In this document: one piece after another, positions 11,962-24,548 of the stretch | Numbering within the stretch: the first letter of the stretch is position 1 | Layout: the number at the start of each line of letters is the position of its first letter | Program-made: the position numbers and the translations under genes | Notes under the pieces: generated by a model | What the model was told of the DNA's origin: nothing | The model's database searches: none | The model's input: the letters and a program-made list of their open reading frames with translations, nothing else | DNA from: Gigaspora rosea | Taxonomy: Eukaryota > Glomeromycota > Glomeromycetes > Diversisporales > Gigasporaceae | NCBI GenBank assembly: GCA_003550325.1 | Contig: QKWP01000437.1 | Coordinates: 88,791 to 152,790 of the forward strand | Reading direction: 5' to 3' | Length of the DNA: 64,000 nucleotides

Positions 11962-13117
11962 AATTTCAAAATTTATCATTATTGTTATAACGTCACTGAT
12001 TACTAATTTCGAAGCAAACATTATATAAATCTTTACTCCCATCACCTTTTTTATCATAGAGAAAGTTTATTTGTCACCGCCTTATCTCCAAAATCGTTAT
12101 CCCCTCTTTTTGCCAATCAGAATGCCTGCCGAAAACTGCATCTTACTATAAATATCAATTACTGTAATACATTATTAATAGTTTTTACATATTGGTCTTT
12201 ACTAAAAATTATCCTGTAACCAAAGGGAGCAAAATTTTCTATATATATTCGTGATTTGATTTGTACGTATAGTCACCTTAATTATAATTCCAAAGATAAT
12301 TCCATAATGTTATAATTCCGAAGATGAATATGTTAAAAGTTTACTATTCAATGAATTAATTCGAGTATACATTCAGTTTTTTTGACCGATATCAGAATAT
12401 TTAAAACTTGAACTAGTAAACACCTGATTGATAATTTTTGCTGTATCAAACCTCTCGTTACGGACCTAAATGAAAACTAGGCTAAGAGTCTCTTCTGAAA
12501 TTGCAGTAAAATCCTAAAAACATTGAGATAAACTATATAAATTATTTATATAACTTACTAGATTACTTGCTGCAAAGTCGCACTTTGCGTCTTCTTAGTC
12601 TTGATAATCTGGATATTTTCTATAGATAGAATAGTATCGTACAATTAACGTTAGTTCTGACATATTATAAATCAATTCATTATTGTAATAAAGTTAATTG
12701 ATATAACGATAATTTACAAGTTTTATAACAAAGATTGAATATGACTCAGTCTAGAATATACAATTTATTTTACTAAAAATTAATTGCACTCATGTACAAA
12801 TTATTACTGTATAGCTACCTGAGATTTTCCGAATTACTCAGGTAGACTAATAATGCCCGTGTAGAGAATTTTTCAACGAGTAAAACATTAACATGTCTGT
12901 GAAACAATACCAAACTAAATCTAACCTTGCAGGATGTTGCAGGTCTTTAATTCAGTAATTGGGCTAGCGCTAGTTATTCAAAATATTAAATTTTCGTAAT
13001 GAATTTATTCTTGCTACAGTATTTTTGTTTTTTCATCAAAACCGATTTTTTTTTTTTTTTATTTCAATTGAATATTAACTAAATAGCACGTAGAATCGAA
13101 TTATTTAAGCAGAAGTG
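11962..13117. other. intergenic region upstream of the P450 gene
   Basis: No coding sequence or clear repeat. The last 100 bases carry a T-rich tract (13048-13061) and no obvious TATA box. It presumably includes the P450 promoter. Confidence -1.
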
Positions 13118-14894
13118 ATGGCATTATCATTACAAAATTTGGTTTATTCAATTTTTAGATATTCCTTAAATATATTGCTATTTTTAATGTTTCTTTATGT
13201 TGGCTATTTTTATTACAAATATTTTACTCGTGTAAACAAACTCTCGGGACCATTTCCCTTACCCATTGTTGGATCTGTTTGTATCTTTTATTTATTGTTT
13301 TTAGGCTGTCTGTAAAATTATCATCATGCCTTTTCTTTTTTTATTAAAAAAAAAAATAATATCAATTTTTATAGTTTTGGAATAAACGCGATGGATACGA
13401 TAAATGGATCTTGAAGCTCCAACAACGATATGGTGATATCTTTGAAGTCTGGTTAAGTAATAAACGCATGATATATTTATGTCGTGCTGAATATTTTGAT
13501 AAATTACTTTCATCATCTACAAAAACTAAATGGTTATCCCGTGTGGGAACAAATGAAGGTCTCCACGAACTTGGATTGACCCAACGAGGAATATTTGCAA
13601 ATGATAACCTTGATAGTTGGAAATTCAATCGATATTTTTTTAATCAAGTTATGCTTGCTCATAATTTTAATATTAAAGCTGTTGATTCTACTAACAAAAT
13701 ATGGAAAGAGATGGAAAAGTATTGGAATGCTCTTGGTGATGATTATCAAATTGATTTTACTGAATGGATGCAACGATTTACCATTGATATGATTATAGAA
13801 ATTACTACAGGAAAAAGAGCTTATACATTGCCTGTGTATTTTAATAAATTAACTACAAAGAAATTAGTTGATATTCCACCGGCCATCCTAGATGATTCGG
13901 AATATTTTATTCATAATATGCAAAAGTATATTTCAACATTCACAACATTTGCCGTTTTCCCGTATTACATAAGACATTATATGCCAATACTTAGAAATAT
14001 AACTAAAGTAGGAATAGAAAGTCGTGATAATATACATGGAAAAATTTTGGAAATTATTAAAAATAGAAGGAATGAGATTGAAGAGAATAATGATGTGGTA
14101 TTTCATGATATGTTATCATTACTTATTGTGGCAAGTACTGAAAGAGATGAAAGAGATAAGAATAGTAAGCCTAATTTACGACCTATGAATGACGATGAAA
14201 TTTTGGGAAATATTAGAGATGCATTCATTGGTGGAAGTGAAACGGTAACTATAAACTTCATTTATTTATTATTTAGATAATCTAAATAATTTTTTTTAAA
14301 TATTATTAAATTTGCATTTAATAGACCAAGAATGCAATTTGCGTTCTAGTATATTATATATGTAAACATCCAAAAGTTTTAAAAAATCTTCGTCAAGAAC
14401 TTGACACGATCTTTGGTGATGATCTTGATCGTCCATTCACTTTAAATGATCTCTCTGAATTAAACTATTGTGAAGCTGTAATCAATGAATCAGCAAGAAT
14501 GCATCATATTGCCCATTCTGTTCGTCGTGTAAACTCTGAACCTGATGAAATACTTGGTTATCAATGGCCGGCACGTTCCGAATTTTTAATGTTCTTTGAA
14601 GGTAGTAATAAAAATCCTCAGTATTGGAAAGATCCAGAGGTCTTTAATCCTGATAGATTTATGAGTGATGATAAAATAGTGAAAAGGAATTTTATACTTT
14701 TTGGTGGAGGAGTTCGACAATGTCCTGGTAAGAAATTGGCAATGATTCAGATGAAAGGAATAATTGCAACATTTTTTAGAAAGTATGATGTTACTTTGAT
14801 GAACGAAGAGTTACATTACAAAAGTATGTTATCTAATTCTATTATTAATGGGATGTTTATAAAAATTAAACTACGCCATATGGCGTTCCACTAG
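13118..14894 (+). CDS. cytochrome P450 monooxygenase, three exons
   Basis: Haem-thiolate monooxygenase expected in the ER membrane with a reductase partner; the substrate cannot be told from sequence. I read exons 13118-13276, 13375-14244 and 14325-14894, with two short phase-0 GT-AG introns (98 and 80 bp), giving about 532 residues, normal for the family. One hydrophobic anchor spans residues 9-35, followed by the proline hinge GPFPLPIVG. The I-helix motif AFIGGSETT is at about 335-344 and is rebuilt across intron 2. The K-helix ExxR is ESAR at about 398-401, followed by FNPDRF (PERF-like). The haem loop FGGGVRQCPG is at 469-478, with the axial cysteine at about 476. All key residues are present and no stop interrupts the splice model. 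The start is the ATG at 13118, which gives a standard N-terminus. Identification firm, splice sites likely. Confidence -1.
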
Positions 14895-15233
14895 TGGGGT
14901 AAAAAGAAAAATGCTCCTATATAATGTAAATCATTTACAACTTCTTTTAATAAATATTATATATATTTAAAATATTGTTGAGGCATGGACGAAGATGGTA
15001 ATATTTCTTCGTACTAACACCCAAGTATTAAGTGCAAATTCATCTAGACATCTGTTATTCATGTGATTTTGCACATATCAAATTATTTAATAACATGTAC
15101 TTAGGTTTTGCATACATGTCTTAATTGTTAATAAAAAAAAAAATACTGACGCTTTATATATTGATTATAATTGATTTTGATTTAATCGATTATCAATACC
15201 TCTAGTAAAAGCCATTGATTAAAATAAATTTAT
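14895..15233. other. intergenic 3' of the P450 gene
   Basis: AT-rich; presumably holds the P450 3' UTR (AATAAATATTATA near 14949). Nothing else recognised. Confidence -1.
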
Positions 15234-17013
15234 CAGTCACTCGATTTGTCACATCTAAAATTTTATCATATATTTCTCTAAAACCTTAGTAAAAAGTATG
15301 CTACGCTTCTTAAACCAAACTTATTGCCAAGGTTTCTACGAATCAAACGGTATGGAAAATATAAAAAAAGGACCTTCTTCTTATAAAACACCATGCTCTT
15401 GAACCTTGGCAATTATTTTACCTATCTTTGACACATTCTTTTCTAGCTCGAAAATTCGTGACATAAAAAGTGATGCAGTAGATGCAACAGGCCAAGAGCT
15501 TTCGGCAAGATGAAACTTTGAAAGGCTGGTACATTATTAAAGCAGTGGAGAAAATCAAGGAAAACTGGTTTATAGTAAGTAGATCGCTCATTAATTTGAT
15601 GTAACTGATATATTTAAGCTATTCAAATTCGTTAATACTTAGCATTATTTTACTCTTAATTAGTTCTATTTATTCTAGATAAGTTATTTGAGCTTATATT
15701 ATCTTGTTTACTTTGTTTTAACTAGTTGGGATATAAGTGTTAGACGAAACTTTAGATTGATCGGGAAGTTTTGAACGGTTGATAACATAAAAATAGTTGG
15801 TTTAACAATTCCAATCAAGGTGCAAATATTATTGAAAAATAATATATTTAAGCTTACAATATTTTTAATTTAGGGTGATTTTTCTTATATAATACTGAGG
15901 ATTCTTAGACTTGAAATACGAATTTTGTGTTTAATCAGAATAACTTGTGGAAAAAGTTGGATCATGTACTTGTATTTTGTTCTAGTGGTTTATTGAGGAA
16001 ATTTTGTTAATTTTATTTATTCATGTTGATTATATAGATGTGATGCTAAGAAAATAGACGAATTTGACAAAAAAAATAATATTTACAAAAACTTATTTTC
16101 TTGAGAACTTTTGATAAGAATTACATGATTTTGGTACATTCGATTCATCTTGATAAGATGAATTGAATGATATCAAAAATATGTACTTCTGATCGATAGT
16201 TCTCGAGAAATTTTTTTTGTAAATATTATTTTTTTTGTTAAATTTTTCTTTTTTTCTAAATTAATTATTAATTGGTATATTTAAATTATTTGAATTAATT
16301 TTATTTAAAAAATTGTATTATTCTTTATTTAAATTAAATAATTTTAAATAAATATGACATTTTTTTTTGTCTTTTGCAACTATATCTTAGCTCTAAACTT
16401 AGTTCCAATTATTTAATAACTTGCAACCAGCCCGATATCTTCTAGTATAATAAATTCATACAAGAATATAATGCATATATTTGCACTTGCGACTAGAAAT
16501 ATAACTTACAATCTGTCTCATTCACACTATAATACACACATAACTCACTTTTCTATCATCCCAATAGGAATGTAGTGAAAAAATTAGAATAGAGGAGAAT
16601 AAAACAACAAACTATTAGGATAGAAAAGAATAAAACAACAAATTATTTCCTTGTTCGTTATAGATGTTGACTATAATAATAAGTTGGACTGGCAAGAAAA
16701 CCAAATAAACTTTTATATTTCACAATTGTTAAAGCCATTATTAAATTATATATGGAACAATAAATGACTTTCAGAGAATGCATTCTTTTCGTATTTATAT
16801 TTTAATTTGCAATTCATAAAGAGAATAACTTTCTGAACAGTCAAAATGCAAGTCACAAGTGCAGTTTCTTTTTTAGAAACCCTTGAAATAAATAATTGAA
16901 AGTAGGTGCCATTGAAATTACTATGAAAAATGAATTCATTATATGCATTACGATCACTCAAATTTCATAGTAAAAATTTACTCCTGTGATTTGTGTGACA
17001 AATCAGATGACTG
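15234..17013. mobile_element. 1.78-kb TIR element, copy 1, no transposase
   Basis: Left end CAGTCACTCGATTTGTCACA (15234-15253) is mirrored at the right end (GTGACAAATCAGATGACTG, to 17013). The interior is colinear with 59008-60796: TGTCACATCTAAAATTTT at the left, GGTATaaAAATATAAAAAA in the middle, ATTTCATAGTAAAAA near the right. No ORF long enough for a transposase; the 71-codon frame at 16746-16961 is not shared. A non-autonomous DNA transposon is the best reading. Confidence -1.
16061..16246. mobile_element. 186-bp hairpin element nested in the 1.78-kb TIR element
   Basis: AATTTGACAAAAAAAATAAT (16061-16080) pairs with ATTATTTTTTTTGTTAAATT near 16246. Inner parts also pair, around CATCTTGATAAGATG. 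No ORF. Confidence -1.
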
Positions 17014-17185
17014 TTATTATAATTAATTACCATATTTATCAGTTATGTGTATGGGTGTTATTTCAAAAATTGCATTTCCTTAAAATAGCAAAGTTGGTTT
17101 CAAAATAACATCCATGTGCATCCAGAAATAATGCATACCCTACATACTAATGTTGTATATAACTATTTATATGAGGACTTAGATA

Positions 17186-17535
17186 AAATTCAAAAAATTG
17201 TTCACCCCTAAAATTTTGGCCAATCAAAATTTAAAATCAGGTGTAATGTGATAGTTAAAACAAATGTTTTTTGTTTTCTAAGTAAAAAGTTGTACATATT
17301 AAAAGTGCATTATAGTTTGGGTTAGAGTATAAACAGCATAGAGTTAGAATGCTCTATTGGTAAAACTTTACAAAAAACATTTTTAATTAGGCTGCAGAAG
17401 GTGTTTTTCTAATTAAAATTTAGAGCTATTTTTGTTTTTTTTGTTAAAAAGTAGGTTCATTTTGAATTTTACATTATACCTGATCCTGAAATTTGATTGG
17501 TTAATATTAAAGGGTGGACTATTTTTTGTAAAAGA
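17186..17535. mobile_element. about 350-bp foldback element
   Basis: CAAAAAATTG.TTCACCCCT..TTGGCCAATCAAAATTT at the left pairs imperfectly with AAATTTGATTGGTTAATATTAAAGGGTGGACTATTTTTTG at the right, with a second paired block (ATCAGGTGTAATGT against ACATTATACCTGAT). Edges approximate. Confidence -1.
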
Positions 17536-17895
17536 GCAAGGATCAATTTAGAGAAGCATAGTAGGCAAGCCAGTGGCAAGCCCAAATTTGGAATTGATAT
17601 TGTGGCTTAGTCAATTTAATAAAAAATTTTTTTGATTTTTTATATAGTTTAATGTACTTGATATTCTTGTAATTTTTTGAAACTTACCAATTAAGTTCAT
17701 TCCAAAAAAAAGATATGAATAAACTTTGTCTGCTACATCTTAAATTAGAATTAATCAAAAATGATTCCAATATTCAAAAAGTTTTATTAGAGATAAACTT
17801 TATAAGGAAGCTAAGACAGTTAAATCTAAAATTTGAGTACACAAAGACATTTTAGTATCAAAACCAAAAATAAATGATGCAAAACTAAGATCTAG

Positions 17896-18575
17896 TACTT
17901 TTTAAGGTAGAAGGTACCGTATGTAGATCATTTCTATTAATAAATGAGTGACAAAAATATTTTTACTGCAGATTAAAAAGTTGCTACATATAAAAGTTAA
18001 TTTTTTTACTAGTCAACTCCCTCTAAGTGCAAGTTCTCTAAGTGCATGTCCTATGAAAACCCTTTCTAAATATACACTTTCTCTTGGGCCCAACAAATAT
18101 TACACATATAGATTTTTACCTTTCTAAATGCAATATCTCTCTAAATGCACATTGGCACAATTTTTGTATATGGTCCCATTGTATTGCATTTAAAGAAATC
18201 TGACTGTATATAAATTAATATTTATACTAAGTAAAATTGTTTATAATAAAAAATTATACATATTACAAAAATTTATTAATTTTGAATGAAATTTGATAAA
18301 GTTTTTTAGTATCAACTTTTGTGGGGTGGGTACAAATTGGCCAATCAAATTATGTGTAAACAATAAGTAAAATAGGGTCGTGAAGATAAAAACAACTATA
18401 TCTTATGTTCTACTGGGCAAATTTTAATAATTTGACTACCATTAGAATCTCCTCTACAATTTTATTTAAAAATTTAATATAGTAACTTAATAAAATTTTT
18501 TTATTATTAAATATAAAATTTTTGTCACTTATTAATTAATAGAAATGATCTACATACTCTCTACCTTTAAAAAAG
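17896..18575. mobile_element. about 680-bp TIR element with a nested MITE
   Basis: The left arm (AAGGTAGAAGGTACCG, then ATGTAGATCATTTCTATTAAT) is mirrored on the right (ATTAATAGAAATGATCTACAT, then CTCTCTACCTT), about 60 bp in all. No coding sequence. It encloses the element at 18008-18210. Confidence -1.
18008..18210. mobile_element. Tc1/pogo-type MITE of the CTCTAAATGCA family, nested
   Basis: Starts TAGTCAACTCCCTCTAAGTGC and ends AGAAATCTGACTGTA. Internal CTCTAAATGCA-like words repeat. Relatives in this window: 30495-30669, 44271-44618, and an isolated right end near 29383-29410. Confidence -1.
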
Positions 18576-18669
18576 CCAAAGCAAGTTCAACTAGTATTTA
18601 TATAAAAAGCAGAGTAAAAAAGATAAGTTAACTTATTTTTATATACTTCAAATCTAAAGTTATACATAT

Positions 18670-18914
18670 GGGGCATCAATAGAAAAGGGACGAATCATTT
18701 TTAGTACTTTTTTTTAAATTTTAAATTTAAAATATCTTAACAACTACCATATCAAATTTAATAAAATTTTTGTTGTTTTAATTCTATAACTATATAAAAT
18801 TAAAATAAAAAAAAATTTATTAAATTTGATTAAGTAGTTGTTAAGTTATTTTAATTTAAAGTTGCAAAAACTTTTACTAAGAAAAAATTTGTTCCTTTTC
18901 TATTGATGTCCCCC
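18670..18914. mobile_element. MITE family A, copy 1
   Basis: Ends GGGGCATCAATAGAAAAGGG and its complement, with ATAT on both sides. The whole element folds back. Same family at 22806-23052, 26101-26312 and 42844-43015. Confidence -1.
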
Positions 18915-19871
18915 ATATTACAAATAAACTTGCTAGTTTATAAAATAAATTTTAATTATAATTATTTTAACTACAGTATTACAATTTAAAGTACAAATAG
19001 GAATGATTTAGAAATGATTTAAAAATTATAATTACTAAATAGATTAAGTAGAAATAATTTACATGTATTTAAAAATAGAATTTTATTAAGAAATGTATAA
19101 GCAAATAAGGGATGGTAATATTATTAATATCTCATATTTTCATAGGTAGGATTTGATAAAACTTATACCATTCACTTCATTTTATTGAGCCAAATCAAAT
19201 GGTATAATATTCATCAAATTCTGACTGCTTGATTATAAGATATCCTTAATTTGTAAATAAATATTTTCAAACATATTATTGTAATTTTATAAAAATTTGA
19301 TTAGCCAATTGTCATGTGCACAGACATAAGGGAAGTGCAGAAAATCACATAATTTTTTAGGGGGTGGGGTCCCAATATATCACGTCCTATATATAAGTCT
19401 TGACCTTGTGAAAATTGGCTTTGTATCAAAATAAGCAAACTTGATACTAAAAAGATACCATATTTTCCCAAATTTTTGTATAAATTTGTTGGTTAAGGTG
19501 AGGTAAAATTGAATAGTAAAGAGAGCTAGCAGACTTTGAGAATGGAGCAGTTTCAGTCATATTACTACAAACTCTTCAATAATAGTTACGGTATGATTGA
19601 AACAGATATACAAATACGTAAATATCGATTAATTGGCCTAAATATGTAATTCAGATCAGATATTATATTAATGCTGCCCAGATGATATGGTAATGCCGGG
19701 CAGATAATTTTATTTTGGTATCATATTAAAAATCCTGCACGGTTCAAAAAAAAACCAGCGCATCACGCACAGGATCATGCGCGGATCCCGCATGTGCCCA
19801 TCTCTACCGTAGCCCGATTGCCACCACTTTCACAACAGACGGATTTTTTTTTTTAAATCTAACGTGAATGT
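18915..19871. other. no gene; AT-rich DNA and an unpaired hAT-like end
   Basis: Mostly featureless. Around 19735-19805, the GC-rich GCATGTGCCCATCTCTAC looks like the right end of a hAT-type element (compare 54090-54113), but no left end was found. A short inverted repeat around TTTCAGTCATA lies at 19550-19606. Confidence -1.
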
Positions 19872-20120
19872 AAATGCAAAATTATTTTTTCATTTTGCAT
19901 TACATGAAATCTGAAATTTGAATCGATCGATCAGCCTTTTTTGGGGATTTTTTTGTTACTGTCAGATTATCTAGGGAAATTGGGTTTCCATAGGGTGAAA
20001 CCGGATAAAAAAAGACGGAAAAAAATAAATGCCAAAAATCTGATAATTGGCACAATTGGCGCCTAAAAAAAATTAAAAAAATCGGGCGGCGGATAATGCA
20101 AAACGAAAAGTAGAGCTATT
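19872..20120. mobile_element. MITE family B, copy 1
   Basis: TTTTGCATTACATGAAATCTGAAA at the left and GGATAATGCAAAACGAAAAG at the right bracket GGTGAAACCGGATAAAAA. Same order as 21274-21535 and 23345-23570. Ends eroded. Confidence -1.
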
Positions 20121-20572
20121 CCCAGGTCGGGCGACCCATACGGATCACGAGCCGAAAAATTACTCTGACTTGGTCAGAATCCACAATAAGCAAATCCTAC
20201 TAAAATGTAATTTGCTTATAAATGGTCCAACACTGGTCAAACGGGTCATGAATAACATGGTAAATTTGCGGATTAAATAATCATTCTAACAGCTCATGAT
20301 TAACGTTAAATCATCATTCTAAAAGGTCTTTATTGTTTGTGTTATGATGCCATTCTAATATGCTTATTAATATTAGTATTTAGTGTTGAATTAGGATGTT
20401 CATGAGACATTGATCAAATATTAGATCCTTTATCGACAATAGGCGAAGTTTGATAATTGATATCGCTATAATAAACTTAAATAATCCAGCCTTTCAATAT
20501 TCAAATAATGAGTTATTGAAATTTTCAAAATTTTTCGTACCAGTACAACAGAGAAGATAGAATTAAATATGG

Positions 20573-21220
20573 GCGACGAAACTATTTTTCTAATGGAAAA
20601 ATGGTTTCGTCAATAGTTTCATCAGACGATTGACGAAACTAATGACGATTGACGAAACTTCTGATGATTGACAAATCTCTTGGCAAAACTCTTGACGAAA
20701 CTATTGATGAAATTAATTTGGCCAATAAAATATAATAATACAGGTGCCCACTGTCAACAGGCTTGTTTATAACGGTCTCTCTGGATATTCTGAATCTCAA
20801 ATATTTTCAAGATTATTGCTAAGATTCACCGGTTAATGTGAGACCAGTAATTTTTTAATTGATAACGAATTTTCTATTAAATCGTCAGTACGCTATAAAA
20901 AATTAACACCATAAAATTGCAAGTACATGAAATTAATTTTAGATTTACATTAGATAATTTTTTTTTATAATTCGTATTCATCCAGGTAATTATTGCAAAT
21001 CATCGGGTATGGTCGAATCAATGCATCAAAAAGTACATAAAAACATGACTGGCAATAAAGAAAAATAATTAACTTCACATGATTTTTAAAGATAGACGTA
21101 TTTAAAATTTATTACACCAAAAATGCTATATATTACTTATAAAATTTATGATCTGTCATGAGTTTCGTCATTCGTCATTTCGTCAACTCGAAGTTGTCTG
21201 ACAAATTGTTTCGTCATCTA
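20573..21220. repeat. inverted arrays of the GACGAAAC motif
   Basis: GACGAAAC and near variants occur about seven times between 20573 and 20712. The complement GTTTCGTC or TTTCGTC recurs at about 21164-21215, so the segment can fold back through clustered short repeats. No ORF. Confidence -1.
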
Positions 21221-21273
21221 TCTTTCGGCACAGCAGAGTTGATTCTTCGTTTTGTATTGCATGGATTATCAAA

Positions 21274-21535
21274 TAAGTTAAATCTAACGTTTGGGCAATT
21301 GCTAAATTATTTTTGTTTTGCATTACATGAAATCTGAAACTATAAATCGATCGGCCGGCCTTTTTTTTTTTTATGTCGGTTGATTTCGGGAAATTAGATG
21401 AAACCGGATAAAAAGATGGAAAAATAAATGCTAAAAAAATCGAATAACTGACATAATTTGCGGCTAAGAAAAAATTGCAAAATTGAAAATTGGGACGGCA
21501 AGTAATGTAAAATGAAAAATCAACTTTACAGGCCT
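21274..21535. mobile_element. MITE family B, copy 2
   Basis: TTTTGCATTACATGAAATCTG..ATCGATCGGCCGG at the left, GATGAAACCGGATAAAAAG in the middle, AATGTAAAATGAAAAATC..CAGGCCTTAA at the right, matching copies 1 and 3. Confidence -1.
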
Positions 21536-22616
21536 TAATGCATAAGACCTCTTTAATAAGATGTTATATTCTAATAATTGATGTTGAAAAGGATGAATAT
21601 AAGATATTCATTATTATCAAAAATCTGCAGAGATGGGTAAAATGGGCAATGCTTTATGTTGCATGTTGCTACTCCGATGAAATATATAACAACTAATTTT
21701 TTTTTTTTTATTATCTTATACTTCAATCTACAAGAAGGTGAAAGCAAAAATTTTTCTTGTAGCTGATTCAACATTTTATTAACAGCCTCAATTAACTTTT
21801 TAATTGCTGATTCAAGAATTTGGAAATGAAAACCGAAATTTGGCACATGCATTTGAAATAACTGAGAAGAATATAGAGTATTAATGGGGCTGGTAATGTA
21901 AGGCTTCATATGCTTTAGTGCATTCGTAAACTGCTTGTAATGTATTGGGGATAAAAGAGGCCATGACAAGGACAATATTAGGCCTTAATAGTTATACCTC
22001 AAAGACAATCAAGTGAAAATAAAAATTAATTATTAATATTGAAGAATAGCAAAAAATATTAAGAAAATTTCTGCTACTTAATTGTCATGCAGCTCAGCTT
22101 TAATCAATTTCCTTTGCAAAATTTCAATAATAGATAATCAATGGATTATGTAATTATAATGTGAATGCTCTAGAAAAGTATGAATAAAGCATAATTAATA
22201 AATTTCAATTGTTGCGATTATTAATTATGCGAGTTTAGCAATTTTTATATTTATTTTTTTTATGCCGATATTGAAGTATTTATAATGGAATATGATATTT
22301 TTATTGAATACTTTGGTCATTGGTAGAAAATCCGTACATTTTGTAAATCTAGAGAAATATCTTTAATTATTTGATTTTAATTATTTGATGGTAACTTTAT
22401 ATACATATCCATTTTTTGTTAAATAATCTTCGTGATCCTAACGAATGGCAGAACCTTGACAATTAATAATACATAAAATTATTCTTTCATAATTTAGATA
22501 AGTTAATTAATATATCTTGTATTGTTCTTTGTGATTTTTTATCCGGCTTACTTGCAAAGTTTCTGTGGGACTAAAGGAAACTAAAAAACATATATTACAT
22601 GCCTTAGATTTGGGCT
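21536..22616. other. no recognised gene
   Basis: A minus-strand open frame of 134 codons (21571-21975) resembles nothing I know. It ends in an AT-rich tail and lies beside a hAT-like GCAGAGATGGGTAAAATGGG (about 21628-21647), so it may be decayed transposon coding sequence. The rest is AT-rich. Confidence -1.
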
Positions 22617-23116
22617 TGGTGCTGGAAAAAAGGACGAAATTGACAAATCAAAAGGTCTTCAAAAAATTCATTTTTGTGTTGCAAATCTTATAATTAATTA
22701 TAAGAAAATACAAACTTTAAAGTGCTATGCTGCAAAATTTTATTAATACAACTACTTTTATAGTTTAAATAAAAACAATCCTAATCTTATTCTAAATTGA
22801 TATATGGGGGACATCAATAGAAAAGGGACAAATTTTTTCTAAGTAAAAGTTTTTGCAACTTTAAGTTAAAATAACTTAACAACTACTTAACCAAATTCAA
22901 TAAATTTTTTTTATTTTAATTTTATATAGTTATAGAATTAAAACAAAAAAAAATTTATTAAATTTGATATGGTAGTTGTTAAGATATTTTAATTTAAAAA
23001 TTAAAAAAAAGTTACTAAAAATGATTTGTCCCTTTTCTATTGATGTCCCCCCATGTGTAAAAAAATTAAATTTGAAAAAATTGTCGATTTCGTCCCTTTT
23101 TCCAGCTCCTAGACCA
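22617..23116. mobile_element. 500-bp TIR element enclosing MITE A
   Basis: GGTGCTGGAAAAAAGGACGA at the left is mirrored by CGTCCCTTTTTCCAGCTCC at the right. The arms also share GAAATTGACAAA-like sequence. The interior includes the complete MITE at 22806-23052. Confidence -1.
22806..23052. mobile_element. MITE family A, copy 2 (nested)
   Basis: GGGGGACATCAATAGAAAAG and its complement at the two ends. Internally colinear with 18670-18914, but in the opposite orientation judging from the AAAGTTGCAAAAACTTTTAC block. Confidence -1.
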
Positions 23117-23238
23117 TTTATTAAATATAGAGCTAAATATTAACTTTTTGTATAGACTTGTTGTTTTTTGCATTCATCTTTTTTAGAACTAATGAATTAT
23201 GGAATTCTTTTTATTGTAATTATAAAAATTGCAATAGA

Positions 23239-23343
23239 TTAGGCCATACAAAGTTAATTGTTCGATTTGCATTACAAAATTCCCAGTCGATCGGTCGGAT
23301 TTTTTTTTATTAAACTTTATAAATTAATTGTCTTATGTCGCAT
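23239..23343. mobile_element. MITE family B, truncated left half
   Basis: TTAGGCCATACAAAGTTAATT..GATTTGCATTAC..CGATCGGTCGG matches the left side of family B. It is cut directly before the complete copy at 23345. Confidence -1.
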
Positions 23344-23344
23344 C

Positions 23345-23570
23345 TAAGGCCACACAAAGTTAATTTTACGCTTTGCAGTCAGATTTTTTTTATCGGTCAT
23401 ATCGAGCAATTTCGGAAAACTTAAGATTCCATCGAGTGATACTGGAGTAATTTATGGAAAAAATTAAATAGCAAAAATAGAATAATTGGAAAAATTGGGA
23501 CTTAAAAAAAAAAAGGTCGGCAGGTAATGCAAAACGAAAATTTTACTTTGTGTGGCCTTAGCTGGTCCAT
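23345..23570. mobile_element. MITE family B, best-preserved copy
   Basis: TAAGGCCACACAAAGT at the left and ACTTTGTGTGGCCTTA at the right form clean TIRs; TTTACGCTTTGCA and TGCAAAACGAAAA continue the pairing. 226 bp, no ORF. Confidence -1.
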
Positions 23571-24548
23571 GACATGCTTATTTGTCACGCCCGCGATGGT
23601 CCGGGATCTCTGATCGTTATTCCTTAATATTAATAGGTGTGAGTCACCTCCATTAAAAAAAATAGCAAATAGCAGCTAACATCCCTAAAATAGATTGATA
23701 AATTTTATATTTTTAATGTTATCGAAATAAAATTCACGCAACAATGAATTTTTAACTAGTTATTCATTTATTTTCTTCCAATAGTTAATTATTAACGATC
23801 CGAACTAGTTAAAAGACTGAAAATCGCAAACCATGTAACCAGTCTTCTTAGGACCGATTAAACCCTACCTAAGAAAAATACAATTGAAAACTTAACTTTT
23901 TACTAACAAAATCACATCAAAGCTTTATTTTATATAAATAGCAGGGAGTATAAGCAAAAATTTACAAGGATAATGCAACTGACATGCGGCCGATATGTCA
24001 ATCATATTTTCTCAGTAAGTTTGCACTTAGGCACATTCACTTTGGATATACTATTATTACTAAGAAAGATTATAATAATTAAATAGAATCTTTATTCAAA
24101 TATTTAAATTCGCTGGTCTGTGAACTAAAACATATTGATCACAAGCACAAGGACATGTCAGTTTACTAGTACTGTATTATCTAAATTTGTAAAAAATTAT
24201 CAAATGTACCTATGGAGTTTAATATCATATATAACTAATTTTATTACTAAAATTGGAATTAGAATACTTATAAATCGAGATAAGGGTTAGATATAATAGT
24301 CCAAACTTTAGTTAACATAAAGGATTTGTGGATTCTAACCATTTTTACTTAAGACACCAAACATTTGAGAAAATATAACCAAAATAAGAAAATATTTATT
24401 AAGGCCTTATTGCCATTTACGGTTTACGGGCCACAATTAATTAGTAATTCAGTGATTCACTAATTACAACGATAGCTATACTATTAATAGATCGGATAAT
24501 GTTTAATATTAAACAATAGTGCGTAAAAGATGAAGATAAAGTAGATTA
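23571..24548. other. no gene; possible LTR start at 23585
   Basis: TGTCACGCCCGCGATGGTCCG (about 23583) is GC-rich and begins TG like an LTR, but no matching CA end was found. The remainder is AT-rich and includes the 3' flank of the BTB gene. Confidence -1.

Noticed and set aside
21571-21975. Minus-strand open frame of 134 codons
   Set aside because: No recognised domain, and it ends in a low-complexity AT-rich tail between repeat elements; kept only as a note.
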